A DNA stretch of 53,159 bases from positions 1 to 53,159 of the forward strand of contig DATJMX010000046.1 in assembly GCA_035508495.1 (NCBI GenBank), in the 5' to 3' direction. Numbering within the stretch: the stretch's first letter is position 1; the number at the start of each line of letters is the position of its first letter. Origin of the DNA: Candidatus Binataceae bacterium. GTDB lineage: Bacteria; Desulfobacterota; Binatia; Binatales; Binataceae. The translations under genes were made by a program, and so were the position numbers. Shown piece by piece: positions 17,296 through 26,534 of this stretch. The notes under the pieces were generated by a model. The model ran no database searches, was not told the origin of the DNA, and saw only the letters and a list, made by a program, of their open reading frames with translations.

Positions 17296-19341
17296 ATGCA
17301 AGTAAAGAATCGCACAGACGCCCAGCGCCCCCGCCGGCGCACCATAACGCAGATACTCATCGGACCCCCGCGCGACGTGCGCGACCCTGGAATCTTTCAT
17401 CATATTTCACTAGTCGCGTTCCTGGCTTGGGTCGGCCTTGGCTCCGATGGTCTGAGCTCTTCCTGCTACGGTCCTGACGAGGCTTTCCGCGCCTTAGGCG
17501 AGCACCAGTATCTCGCAGTCTTCCTTGCGATGATGACGGCGCTTACCGTCTTCATCATCTCGGCGTCGTACTCGCAGACGATCGATCTTTTTCCGACGGG
17601 TGGCGGCGGTTATCTGGTTGCGACGCGCTTGCTGGGCCCATACTTCGGTCTCGTCTCGGGCAGTGCGTTGATCGTGGACTACGTGCTGACAGTCTCGATG
17701 TCGATCGCGAGTGGCGCGGACGCGATATTCAGCTTCCTGCCGCTCGAATGGCATTCGGCCAAATTCGTCTTCGCGCTGGTGATCGTCATCTTGATGGTCG
17801 CGATGAATTTACGCGGCGCCAAGGAATCGGTGCTGTCGCTGCTTCCAATCTTCATCATGTTCGTGGTGATGCATGCGTGGCTGGTCGGATACGCGCTGCT
17901 GAGCCGCGCGTTTGAGTTTCCCACGATCATGCGCGACGCGGTCGGCGAGGTGCATTCGAGTATCGGCTCGCTGGGATTTATCGCCGTGGCCGCGATTTTC
18001 TTCCGCGCCTACAGCATGGGCGGCGGCACCTACACCGGTATCGAAGCCGTCAGCAACGGTCTGCCGATCCTGCGCGAGCCTCGAACCGTCACCGGCAAGC
18101 GCACGATGATCTACATGGCCGTGTCGCTGGCGTTCCTCGCCGGCGGAATCCTGGTCGCGTATCTGCTCGAAGCGGTGCATCCGCTACCCGGCCAGACGAT
18201 GAACGCGGTCCTTTTCACGCATATCGCGGGGCAGTGGAAGATCGGCGGCCTCTCGATCGGAAGGGGCCTCGTCGTGTTCACGCTTATCACCGAGGGCGCG
18301 TTGCTGTTCGTCGCCGCGCAGACCGGATTTATCGACGGACCGCGCGTGCTCGCGACGATGGCGACCGATCGCTGGCTGCCGCGCCGCTTCTCCAATCTCA
18401 GCGCGCGCCTGGTCACGCAGGATGGCGTCGTCGCGATGGGGGTTGCCTCGTTTCTGATCCTGGTCGGAACGCATGCGAAGGTCGATCTGCTGGTCGTGCT
18501 CTACGCGATCAACGTTTTCATCACCTTCACGCTGTCGCAGCTTGGTATGAGCGTGCACTGGTTTATGGAGCGCAAGTCTGACAAGCGCTGGCGGCGCAAG
18601 CTGTTCGTCAACGGCCTCGGATGCGTCTTTACGGCGACGATCCTCGTGCTGACGACGACGCTAAAGTTCCAGGAAGGCGGCTGGGTGACGATCCTGATCA
18701 CTGGCGGTCTTATCATTGTCTGCTACGCCGTGCGGAGCCATTACCAGGCCGTCGCGAATGCCGTCGAGCATCTCGAGGCGGCGATTTTGCCGAAGCTCTA
18801 CAGCGCCGAGAAAGTTCCCGCTGGCCCGTTCAATCCCGACGCGCCGACGGCCGCGATCCTTGTCAGCGGCTTCAACGGCCTCGGCCTCGCCACGCTCATG
18901 ACGGTGACGCAACTGTTTCGCGGCGAGTTCCGCAACGTCGTGTTCATCGGCGTGGGCGAAGTGGATTCGGCGCTGCTGAAAGGACCCGCCGAGATTCGCG
19001 AACTCGAGCAGCGGCTCGCCGACGATCTGCAGGAGTATTGCGTCTTCTCCGCCGACATGGGGTTGCATCCGGAGCTGCGCGCGGGACTTTCACCCGACGT
19101 CGTGCTGGAGCTGCGCCGCCTCTGCCTCGAAGTCGCGCACGAGTTTCCGCACGTCGTGTTCTTTGCCGGCAAGTTGATTTTTTCCGACGAGGTCGAGGGC
19201 TTCATCGGCCGCTTCCTGCACAATCACACGGCCCTCGACTTGCAGAACTGGCTTCAGCTCTACGGCCTGAGCCTTGTGATTCTTCCGGTGCGCGTCGCTG
19301 TGGGTACCGCGATATTGCCTGAACGGGCCGACGCTGCGTGA
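17296..19341 (+). CDS. APC-superfamily permease, KimA (YdaO)-like potassium transporter candidate
   Basis: 681 residues. About 12 transmembrane helices in residues 35-480, then a soluble C-terminal domain of about 190 residues. Segments such as GSDGLSSSCYGPDEAF, LFPTGGGGYLVATRLLG and GSALIVDYVLTVSMSIASGADAI match the KimA/YdaO branch of APC transporters, in Bacillus subtilis a high-affinity K+/H+ symporter inhibited by c-di-AMP. Substrate here is inferred by similarity of these motifs; an amino-acid permease is the alternative. ATG 17296 follows directly on a TTG that could also start. A hairpin lies just upstream. Length exceeds KimA by roughly 75 residues. Confidence 0.65.
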   Translation: MQVKNRTDAQRPRRRTITQILIGPPRDVRDPGIFHHISLVAFLAWVGLGSDGLSSSCYGPDEAFRALGEHQYLAVFLAMMTALTVFIISASYSQTIDLFPTGGGGYLVATRLLGPYFGLVSGSALIVDYVLTVSMSIASGADAIFSFLPLEWHSAKFVFALVIVILMVAMNLRGAKESVLSLLPIFIMFVVMHAWLVGYALLSRAFEFPTIMRDAVGEVHSSIGSLGFIAVAAIFFRAYSMGGGTYTGIEAVSNGLPILREPRTVTGKRTMIYMAVSLAFLAGGILVAYLLEAVHPLPGQTMNAVLFTHIAGQWKIGGLSIGRGLVVFTLITEGALLFVAAQTGFIDGPRVLATMATDRWLPRRFSNLSARLVTQDGVVAMGVASFLILVGTHAKVDLLVVLYAINVFITFTLSQLGMSVHWFMERKSDKRWRRKLFVNGLGCVFTATILVLTTTLKFQEGGWVTILITGGLIIVCYAVRSHYQAVANAVEHLEAAILPKLYSAEKVPAGPFNPDAPTAAILVSGFNGLGLATLMTVTQLFRGEFRNVVFIGVGEVDSALLKGPAEIRELEQRLADDLQEYCVFSADMGLHPELRAGLSPDVVLELRRLCLEVAHEFPHVVFFAGKLIFSDEVEGFIGRFLHNHTALDLQNWLQLYGLSLVILPVRVAVGTAILPERADAA

Positions 19342-19419
19342 GCGCGTAGCCTCGCGAAGCCGCGCCGCGCCGAGGCGTCTTGACTGACACGCCTCGGACT
19401 GTAGTAACTGCTCACAATC

Positions 19420-20811
19420 ATGTCCGAGATGCTCGAGTCCGTTCCGGACTTAGGCGGCGAACGCGCGACCTCGGTCGCGCTGCCGCCGGAGTCGGGAATC
19501 CGCGCGGAAGTGTGGGCGCTGGCCTGGCCCGTCATCCTGTCATTCGCGCTCGACTCGATACTCGGCCTGGCCGCGATGCTGATGGTGGGGCGGCTCGGCG
19601 CCGAGGCGGTTGGCGCGGTGGGACTCGCGACGCAAATTCTCGGCGCGGTGCGTGCGGGAATCGCCGCGGTAGGAACCGGCACGATCGCGCTGGTCGCGCG
19701 CTACATGGGCGCCAACGATCGCGATAACGCCGAAGAGGTGCTGAAGCAGTCGGTGATCTTCGGCGTGCTGGTCTCGACGATCATCGCAATCCCCGTGATC
19801 GTTTTCGCGACGCCGCTGATGGGCCTCTTCCAGGTCAAAGGCGAGATGGCGCGGATGGGCGCGCGTTATCTGCAAGTGGTGATGCTCTCCGAACCGTTCC
19901 AGGGCATCTTCCTGATGTGCGCGTCGGGGCTGCGCGGCGCGGGCGATACCCGCACGCCGCTCTGGATCGGTGGCTTCATCGACGTGCTCGCAATCTTCCT
20001 TAACTACGTGTTGATTTTCGGCAAGTTCGGGATGCCGGCGCTGGGCGTCGATGGCTCCGCCTTTGCAACGCTGATCGCGATCGCGATCGGCGGGCTGCTT
20101 TTCTTCTGGGCGCTGTCGTTCGACAGCATGGTGCTGAACTTCCGGTGGCGTGCACTGTGGCCTGATCTCGATCTCGGCTGGCGCATCCTGCGCGTCGGAA
20201 ATCCGGCCGCGATCGAGCAGCTCGTGATCCAGTTCGGCTTCGTCGCCTACGTCGCGTTCGTCGCGCGCTACGGCGCCAAGGAAGTCGCTGCGTATTTCAT
20301 CGGCGTCAGGATTCTCGCACTCTCGTTCCTGCCGGGATTCGGATTCTCCTCGGCATCAGCTACACTCGTCGGGCAAGGTCTCGGCGCGGAGAATCCGCAT
20401 TTCGCCCGCAAGGCGGGATGGGAATCGACCGGGATGGCGGTCGTGCTGATGACGGCGATGGGCTTGGTGTTTATCGTGTTCGCGCGCCAGATTGCCGCGC
20501 TCTTCATCGACGATCACCAGGTCATCCTCTACACCGTCGCGTTCATGTATGCGCTCGGCGCGGCCCAACCTCTGATGGCGATAGACTGGACGATCACCGG
20601 CGCGTTGCGTGGTGCGGGCGATTCGCGCTTTCCGCTGTGGGGCTCGCTCGCGGGCTTTTACGGGATGCGGCTCTTTCTCACGATCATCATCTGGTACAAC
20701 CACTTCGATATCGTCTGGATTTGGTGGTCGATAATCGCCGACTATACCGTGCGCTCGACCGTGAAGACGCTGCGTTTCTACGGCGGCAAGTGGGAGACGG
20801 TCAAGGTCTGA
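19420..20811 (+). CDS. MATE-family efflux transporter
   Basis: 463 residues with about 12 predicted membrane helices in two similar halves, each opening with an AWPVILSFALDS / GNPAAIEQLVIQFG type segment. LRGAGDTRTPLW in the first half and GALRGAGDSRFPLW in the second are the repeated MATE hallmark. These inner-membrane antiporters export drugs or metabolites using Na+ or H+. It starts 78 nt after the permease stop on the same strand; whether they share a transcript is unclear. Substrate unknown. Confidence 0.9.
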   Translation: MSEMLESVPDLGGERATSVALPPESGIRAEVWALAWPVILSFALDSILGLAAMLMVGRLGAEAVGAVGLATQILGAVRAGIAAVGTGTIALVARYMGANDRDNAEEVLKQSVIFGVLVSTIIAIPVIVFATPLMGLFQVKGEMARMGARYLQVVMLSEPFQGIFLMCASGLRGAGDTRTPLWIGGFIDVLAIFLNYVLIFGKFGMPALGVDGSAFATLIAIAIGGLLFFWALSFDSMVLNFRWRALWPDLDLGWRILRVGNPAAIEQLVIQFGFVAYVAFVARYGAKEVAAYFIGVRILALSFLPGFGFSSASATLVGQGLGAENPHFARKAGWESTGMAVVLMTAMGLVFIVFARQIAALFIDDHQVILYTVAFMYALGAAQPLMAIDWTITGALRGAGDSRFPLWGSLAGFYGMRLFLTIIIWYNHFDIVWIWWSIIADYTVRSTVKTLRFYGGKWETVKV

Positions 20812-20890
20812 CCAGCTGTTGAAGGATCCGGCGCGCGCTCTTTACGCCTTCTGCCGCGTTCGCAATTCTTGATAGTCGCGGACGCTCCAC

Positions 20891-23062
20891 TTGAACGACT
20901 CGATACATACCGCCGAAGAAACGATCGAAGGCACGCTCGACCATCTGCTCTACGTCAACGAGCAGACCGGATACTCCGTTGCGGCCGTGTCGATGGGGCA
21001 GGGCATCGAGTTGCGGCGGATCACGATCGTCGGCAACTTCGGCATGCTCGAAGTCGGCTCGACGATTCGCGCGCGCGGCCGAGTCGAACGGCATCCGCGC
21101 TTCGGCGATCAGTTCAAGGTTGTAGATTTCGAGACGATTCGGCCCGCAGGCGCGGTCGCGCTCGAGCGCTATCTCGCGTCGGAAATTCATGGCGTTGGCC
21201 CCAGCCTCGCGCGGCGTATCGCGGAGTTCTTTGGCGAAAGCCTCGGCGAGGTGCTCGACACCGCGCCGGAGCGGATGCGCGAAGTGCCGGGAATCGGCCC
21301 GGTGGTCGCAGCGCGAATCGTGGCGGCGTGGCGTGATTCATCGGGGCTGCGCGAGCTCACGGTTTTCCTGCGCGGTCATGGAATCGCCGCGGCGCACGCG
21401 CGCCGCATCCATCAGACCTACGGCAAGGACGCGCTTGAAACCGTAAGGCGCGATCCCTACGTGCTCGCGCGAACGATTTACGGGATTGGATTTCGCACCG
21501 CTGACGCGATCGGCGAGAAGCTCGGCGTGCCGCGCAATTCCGTTCAGCGCGCGCGCGCCGCGATTCTCTACGTGCTCGAGCGCTCGGCCGACGAAGGCCA
21601 TGTTTACGCGCCGCTCGAATACCTGGCGGGGCAGTTCGAGAGCGCGCTCGAAATGGATTCCGAACTGGCGCGCGCCGCCGTCGATGAACTCGCGCAGGCG
21701 GGGGAAATCTTCGTCGAGCAGGCGTCAGAGCACACCGCCGTTTATTTGAAGCGCCTCCACGAAGCCGAAGTCAGCGTCGCGACGCGAATCAAGGAACTCG
21801 ATGCGGCGCGGCCGATCGCGAAGCCCGTCATCGATCGTGCGGTCGAAGCCGCGCTCAAGGCAACCGAGCTCGATCTTTCGCGCGAGCAGGTGCAGGCGCT
21901 GCGCACGGCGCTGCAGAGCCGCGTCACCGTGATCACCGGCGGTCCCGGCACCGGCAAGACCACGCTGCTCAAGTCGATTATCGCCGCGCTCGACGACGTT
22001 GGCTTTAAGCCCACTCTCGCTGCTCCCACAGGACGTGCAGCGCGGCGGCTCCAGGAGGCCACGGGGCGAGACGCCAAGACGATCCATCGCCTGCTCGAAT
22101 ACGCGCCCGAGACGGGGGGATTCGTGCGCGGCAAGGAATTTCCGCTGAAAGCCAACTTCGTCATCGTCGATGAAGCCTCGATGATGGACATCGAGCTTGC
22201 TTCGAGCCTGCTCGCGGCGCTGATGCCGAATTGCTCCCTGCTGCTGGTTGGCGATCGCGATCAGCTGCCGTCGGTCGGACCGGGCAGCGTGCTGAAGGAC
22301 ATCATCGCATCGGAGCTGCTGCCTGTTGTCGCGCTGCGCGAGGTCTATCGCCAGGCGCGCCAGAGCATGATCGTCGCGAATGCGCATCGCCTGAACCGCG
22401 GCGAATTTCCGCTGCTGTCGAATGATCCCGAGGGCGATTTCTTTTTCTTCGAGCGCAACGCGCCCGACGACGTGCTCGCGACGATCAAACAGCTCGTGCA
22501 CCAGCGCCTGATCGGGCGATTCGGTGTCAACGATCCGCGCGATATCCAGGTGCTGACTCCGATGAATCGCGGCCCGCTCGGCACGCAGATACTGAATCGC
22601 GAGCTGCAGAACCTGCTTAATCCGGCGGGCCACGAGTTGCGCGCGGGCGATCGCATCCTGCGCGAGGGCGACCGCGTCATCCAACTTCGCAACGATTACG
22701 ACAAGGGCGTGTTCAACGGCTCGATCGGGCGCATCGTGCGGGTAGATTCAGAAAAGGCGCGGCTTACGATCGCGTTCGAGGAAACGCACGCCGACTACGA
22801 TGTGTCAGAGCTCGATGAGATCGGCCTCGCTTATGCGATCTCGGTGCACAAGAGCCAGGGCAGCCAGTACCGCGCGGTGGTGATGCCGATACATTCGAGC
22901 CACTACCTGATGCTGCGGCGCAACTTGTTGTACACGGCGATCACACGCGCGGAAAAGGTCTGCGTCTTGGTCGGCACCAAGAACGCGTTGCAGCAGGCGG
23001 TCCGCAACCAGGACGAGCGCAAGCGCTTCTCGCGCCTCGCGGAAAGGCTGCACGTCGATTGA
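20891..23062 (+). CDS. recD2: RecD2-type ATP-dependent 5'-3' DNA helicase
   Basis: 723 residues, from a TTG start. N-terminal OB-like region, helix-hairpin-helix repeats (GVGPSLARRIAEFFG, VPGIGPVVAARIV) at about 95-140, then a superfamily 1B helicase core: Walker A GGPGTGKTTL near residue 350, APTGRAARRL, Walker B DEASMMD, GDRDQLPSVGPG, and C-terminal VHKSQGSQYRAV and YTAITRAEK. This is the RecBC-independent RecD2 family, involved in repair and replication-fork processing. No recB or recC is nearby, consistent with RecD2. Convergent with the Yip1 gene, 8 nt away. Confidence 0.93.
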   Translation: MNDSIHTAEETIEGTLDHLLYVNEQTGYSVAAVSMGQGIELRRITIVGNFGMLEVGSTIRARGRVERHPRFGDQFKVVDFETIRPAGAVALERYLASEIHGVGPSLARRIAEFFGESLGEVLDTAPERMREVPGIGPVVAARIVAAWRDSSGLRELTVFLRGHGIAAAHARRIHQTYGKDALETVRRDPYVLARTIYGIGFRTADAIGEKLGVPRNSVQRARAAILYVLERSADEGHVYAPLEYLAGQFESALEMDSELARAAVDELAQAGEIFVEQASEHTAVYLKRLHEAEVSVATRIKELDAARPIAKPVIDRAVEAALKATELDLSREQVQALRTALQSRVTVITGGPGTGKTTLLKSIIAALDDVGFKPTLAAPTGRAARRLQEATGRDAKTIHRLLEYAPETGGFVRGKEFPLKANFVIVDEASMMDIELASSLLAALMPNCSLLLVGDRDQLPSVGPGSVLKDIIASELLPVVALREVYRQARQSMIVANAHRLNRGEFPLLSNDPEGDFFFFERNAPDDVLATIKQLVHQRLIGRFGVNDPRDIQVLTPMNRGPLGTQILNRELQNLLNPAGHELRAGDRILREGDRVIQLRNDYDKGVFNGSIGRIVRVDSEKARLTIAFEETHADYDVSELDEIGLAYAISVHKSQGSQYRAVVMPIHSSHYLMLRRNLLYTAITRAEKVCVLVGTKNALQQAVRNQDERKRFSRLAERLHVD

Positions 23063-23070
23063 CGCGCGGC

Positions 23071-23715
23071 TCAGCGATGGGCGCCGTGCATCAGCGCGTA
23101 GAGCGCCAAGAGCATCCCGGTAATCACGAGTGCGAAGGCGATGAGCACGATCAGCTCGGCGAGAAGCGCGCGCCACGCTGAAATCTGATGGACCTCGCCA
23201 ATCCCTTTCAGTACGACAATGAAGCCCCACAGCCCGAGCACCGTATGCATACCACCGAACTCGAAGGTAGGCGGCGTCATCTTGGGCAGGCCGTTGATTC
23301 CGATCTCGGGTGGCGCCATCGCACCCGAGAGCAGCGCGAGGATGCTCGCGGCTGAGGCGGTGATCGCGGGGATCTTGCCCCACGCCAGCGCAGTGCGCGT
23401 CTCGCGCGGCCCGCCGGTTCCGCCCAACGCTCGCGCAATCCAAGTGATGAACAGCGCGTCGATGTAGAGAAAAGCGATTCCGAAAAGTGCAACGATCACA
23501 ACCTCGAACAGCACGCGGATGGGCCAGATGGCGCTCATCGGACCCTCGAGCGCAGTCATCCACTCGCGCTCGAGCACAGCGAGCGCGGGCGACAGGGCCG
23601 CCAGCGCTTTCACATTGCGCTCGGGATCGGTTTCGACAATTCGCCGAATCGTCGCGTGCGGCTCAGTCCAAATGGTGAGATAGGGAGTAATCCGTTCGCC
23701 AAAGCTCTGCGCCAT
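23071..23715 (-). CDS. Yip1-domain membrane protein
   Basis: 214 residues with about five hydrophobic helices. The order is an amphipathic N-terminus (RITPYLTIWTEPHATIRRIVE), a helix pair, a conserved-looking loop LGGTGGPRETRTALAWGKIP, and two C-terminal helices; this is the pattern of bacterial Yip1-domain proteins. Function in bacteria is undefined. Convergent with recD2 and divergent from the cupin gene. Confidence 0.65.
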   Translation of the reverse strand: MAQSFGERITPYLTIWTEPHATIRRIVETDPERNVKALAALSPALAVLEREWMTALEGPMSAIWPIRVLFEVVIVALFGIAFLYIDALFITWIARALGGTGGPRETRTALAWGKIPAITASAASILALLSGAMAPPEIGINGLPKMTPPTFEFGGMHTVLGLWGFIVVLKGIGEVHQISAWRALLAELIVLIAFALVITGMLLALYALMHGAHR

Positions 23716-23867
23716 ACAGAAATCCGCTCAGCCGCGAGAAGCTAGCATCTCCGACGTTGATACGACAGCGTGACTCGCCCTGCGGCATTTAGTGAGTCCT
23801 TTGTTGCCTTAGTCGTGGCAGGGCGATATCCAAATTCAGTTGCATCAAGCTGGCGGTGGTCAATGTC

Positions 23868-24266
23868 ATGAGCGACGTTATTCCGAAATCCGCAGCAGTC
23901 CGTCTCGCACTATCGGGATCGAGTTACATCGATGTGGCCGCGTTGCCCTGGATCGAGACGGTTCCAGGGCTACGAATGAAGCTCCTCTACAAGGACGCTG
24001 AAACCAGGGAAGCGATGATGCTGGTTGAGGCTGCGCCCGGCTCGTCTATACCTGAACATGTCCATGGCGGTGTCGAGTGGGCGCTGGTACTCGAAGGCAC
24101 AATGGAAGATGACGAAGGCGTCGTCACGGCGGGTAACTTTGTTTATCGCCCAGCGGGGAGCAGACACTCCGTGAGGATGCCGAATGGTGCGAAATACGTC
24201 GGCTTCTTTCATGGTTCCGCCCGCATGACCTCCAATGGCCAACTGTTCCCGAGCTACGAAGATTAA
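23868..24266 (+). CDS. Cupin-domain protein (ChrR-like)
   Basis: 132 residues from ATG 23868 (a GTG 12 nt upstream is also in frame). The cupin motif 1 G-x5-H-x-H-x3-E-x6-G is complete (GSSIPEHVHGGVEWALVLEG), and motif 2 is FVYRPAGSRHSV. The layout resembles the ChrR/anti-sigma cupin-like group, which binds a metal ion. No sigma factor gene is adjacent, so an anti-sigma role is not supported here; a small metal-dependent enzyme or sensor is possible. Confidence 0.75.
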   Translation: MSDVIPKSAAVRLALSGSSYIDVAALPWIETVPGLRMKLLYKDAETREAMMLVEAAPGSSIPEHVHGGVEWALVLEGTMEDDEGVVTAGNFVYRPAGSRHSVRMPNGAKYVGFFHGSARMTSNGQLFPSYED

Positions 24267-24287
24267 TATCGAGAAGAGGCAGCTCGC

Positions 24288-25364
24288 CTATCGTGCTGCG
24301 ACCGCGCGAAACTGATTCGAGCAGGGTGGGCCGCCGGTCATTTCGATTCTTGGCGGCTTGCTCAGCTCCATCACGATCGAGGCGAAGGTCATTGGGCTTA
24401 TTGGGTCGGATACTTCGGGTTTAACGGAAATTGGATGCGGGCCGTTGCGATCGGTCAGCGCTGATTTGACTTCGTGGATTGTCAGCGTGCGATCCGAGAT
24501 GCGTTGACAGAGCGTGTCGTAGCGGGCGCGGGAGTTTTCTTCGGCGGCGAGGACGCGTGTTTTGCTTCCGCTCAGTGGATGGTTGGTGTGGGCGTAGGAG
24601 GGCGTCGAATCCGGCCATGCGACTTCGTTTACTGATATCGCCGACGCTTCGAAGCTCGCGAAGTGATTCGGATCGCCGATCAGGTAGTGCTGGCCCGATG
24701 CCTGGCGCGGTTCGCGGATCCATCTCGACGCTTCCGCGACGTCGCGCCGGGCGAGGATCTCGCGCATCACGCATGCGACCGGGAGGCCGTCTGCGGCCGA
24801 TGGCAGTTGCCACAATGTGTTAACGGTCACGCCGAGGCCGTGATCGTTTGCGCCGCAGAGACCAATCATGCCGCAGATCGTCATGACGCTTGCGCGCGGA
24901 CCGCGATCGGTCGTGATGTTGATCATGACCTGGCCGCCGTCGTAGTACGCGCGCAGATCCATGTTCTGCGCGAGGATCGGCGCGCGATCCGCCGCGCCGC
25001 GAACCGCGATGATGCTGCATCTGTCAGGCGGAGGCGCGGGCTTGCGATAGCGCATCGTGCCGAACCACCATTCTTCGTCCATGCATTGAAACGCGATCGT
25101 TTCGTCGAGCGGACGCCCACTGCCTTCGGCGATTCCTTCGATCTCATCTACGAGCGAGGGCGACCATCGCTTGATCGCGTCGAGGAATTTCGTTTCGGCG
25201 AGCAGGTCGCGGATGAACAGATCAGGATGCACGCCGAAGCGCGTCGCGAGGCTCTCGCGCCACTGCTCACGCACGTCCGCGATCGCCTTGCGCAGCTCTG
25301 CGCCTTGCGCGCGTCCCTGCTCGCGCGGCGAACCTGTCAGGTGAAGCACCGGAAACGACTGCAT
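24288..25364 (-). CDS. C45-family autoproteolytic acyltransferase/hydrolase
   Basis: 358 residues. Follows the pattern of the acyl-CoA:6-aminopenicillanic acid acyltransferase (peptidase C45) family: N-terminal GSPREQGRAQG, a catalytic cysteine at Cys116 in PPPDRCSIIAV that would become the N-terminal nucleophile after self-cleavage, then ILAQNMDLRAY, GMIGLCGANDHGLGVTVNTL and YAHTNHPL. Bacterial members hydrolyse or transfer amide-linked acyl groups; natural substrates are mostly unknown. No signal peptide. It is convergent with the cupin gene and 22 nt after the hypothetical gene on the same strand. Confidence 0.8.
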   Translation of the reverse strand: MQSFPVLHLTGSPREQGRAQGAELRKAIADVREQWRESLATRFGVHPDLFIRDLLAETKFLDAIKRWSPSLVDEIEGIAEGSGRPLDETIAFQCMDEEWWFGTMRYRKPAPPPDRCSIIAVRGAADRAPILAQNMDLRAYYDGGQVMINITTDRGPRASVMTICGMIGLCGANDHGLGVTVNTLWQLPSAADGLPVACVMREILARRDVAEASRWIREPRQASGQHYLIGDPNHFASFEASAISVNEVAWPDSTPSYAHTNHPLSGSKTRVLAAEENSRARYDTLCQRISDRTLTIHEVKSALTDRNGPHPISVKPEVSDPISPMTFASIVMELSKPPRIEMTGGPPCSNQFRAVAAR

Positions 25365-25386
25365 ACCTAATAATGATGCAGCCGCG

Positions 25387-25860
25387 TCAGGATTTGCCAG
25401 ATGCCGACTTCTCAGCGGCGGGACGGCGCCGGCTGCCGCGCTTTGGCTTCAGCTCTTTCAGATATTCGAGCAGCGCCTCGGCTTCGGACCGGACGGCGTC
25501 GGGATCGTGACCGTTTTCCTCGACCAGCTTGTCAACTTCGGCGAGTGTCTTTTCGTAATTGTTGCGAAAGCGCGTGTTGAGGTCCTTCCACGGAATGCCG
25601 GCCAGCGCGTCGGTCACGTTGGCGGGCGCGCGATAGAAGCCCCTCGCGATCAGCACCGCGATCCCGGGATAGCCCAGATAGTTCTGCCAGTACGAGGCGT
25701 TGTCGTTGGACGAAATCTCGCGGCCGCCGGGCGAGGTCTCCACGTTGTAGCTTTTCTTTCCCGTTGAGGAGGTCACGATGGCGCTCGATTCATTGACGAT
25801 GCGCACGCGGCCGTCACCGACCGCGCCGAGCGCCTCGTAAATCTTCGCGAGCGGCGGCAT
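25387..25860 (-). CDS. Conserved-looking hypothetical protein
   Basis: 157 residues from the ATG at MPPLAKIYEAL, which has GGAATGGAAG just upstream; the frame runs further to 25923. I do not recognise a family. It begins with a globular, mixed segment (VGDGRVRIVNESSAIVTSST), contains a tyrosine-rich patch (SYWQNYLGYPGIAVLIARG), a helical coiled region (NYEKTLAEVDKLVEENG) and a lysine/arginine-rich tail (KPKRGSRRRPAAEKS). The tail could bind nucleic acid or membranes. Cotranscription with the downstream C45 gene is plausible (22 nt). Confidence 0.55.
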   Translation of the reverse strand: MPPLAKIYEALGAVGDGRVRIVNESSAIVTSSTGKKSYNVETSPGGREISSNDNASYWQNYLGYPGIAVLIARGFYRAPANVTDALAGIPWKDLNTRFRNNYEKTLAEVDKLVEENGHDPDAVRSEAEALLEYLKELKPKRGSRRRPAAEKSASGKS

Positions 25861-25989
25861 CTTCCATTCCGATGATGAGGAAGGCATCGCGATTTGTATC
25901 GCCGTTTCCGCGCCCGAGTGCAAGTTTGAAGATGAGCCCGCGCTGCGGCTACTCTCGCCGAATCACCGCATCACCTGGAGAAGGTCACG

Positions 25990-26439
25990 ATGGCAAACGA
26001 ACCGATCGGCAAGCTCGACCATATTGGAATCGCCGTGCGCAGCGTCGCCGAGGCGCGCAAATTTTTCGAGGGAATCCTTGGCGCGAAGTTCATGTTCGAG
26101 CACGCCAACGCCGCCGCCGGATATACCCTCGCCGAGTTCGAGTTGAACGGCCTCTGTATCGAGTTGCTCGAGCCGCTCGGCGAAAATTCGTTCCTGCACA
26201 AGTTCCTGGAAAAGAAGGGCGAGGGGATGCATCACCTGACCTTCAACGTTCCCGATTCCAAGGGCAAAGCGGCGGAGCTGAAAACGCAGGGCGTGCGAAT
26301 CGTCGATGAGACCGAATGGTCTCCCACTTCCTACGAGGCCTTCATCTCGCCGCGCTCGGCGCACGGCGTGCTGATTCAACTCGGCAACGGATACCCGACG
26401 CTGTCGTACGATCCCGCGTGGGCGGAGAAGACGAAATGA
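25990..26439 (+). CDS. Methylmalonyl-CoA epimerase-like VOC protein
   Basis: 149 residues, single VOC domain pair. KLDHIGIAVRSVAEARKFFEGILGA at the start, CIELLEPLGENSFLHKFLEKKGEGMHHLTFNV in the middle and SPRSAHGVLIQLGN at the end match methylmalonyl-CoA epimerase, which interconverts the (R) and (S) isomers in propionyl-CoA metabolism. Expected metal ligands: first His (LDHIG), middle acid (IELLEP) and His (MHHL) are present; the final position usually a Glu (GVLVEL) appears to be Gln. GGAGAAGG precedes the ATG by 5 nt. No mutase gene nearby, so assignment rests on sequence only. Confidence 0.65.
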   Translation: MANEPIGKLDHIGIAVRSVAEARKFFEGILGAKFMFEHANAAAGYTLAEFELNGLCIELLEPLGENSFLHKFLEKKGEGMHHLTFNVPDSKGKAAELKTQGVRIVDETEWSPTSYEAFISPRSAHGVLIQLGNGYPTLSYDPAWAEKTK

Positions 26440-26534
26440 AGTTGTAAGACTCGTGCAGGCCGCTCTGTCGATTGCCGTGGAAGCTTCGCCTTAACACGTC
26501 GAGCGGTATCTGCCACGATAATGATCTAGAGCGA

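Noticed and set aside
24288..25364. Penicillin acyltransferase or antibiotic synthesis gene
   Set aside because: The C45 family is broad; no beta-lactam synthesis genes are present, so a specific acyltransferase name is not justified.
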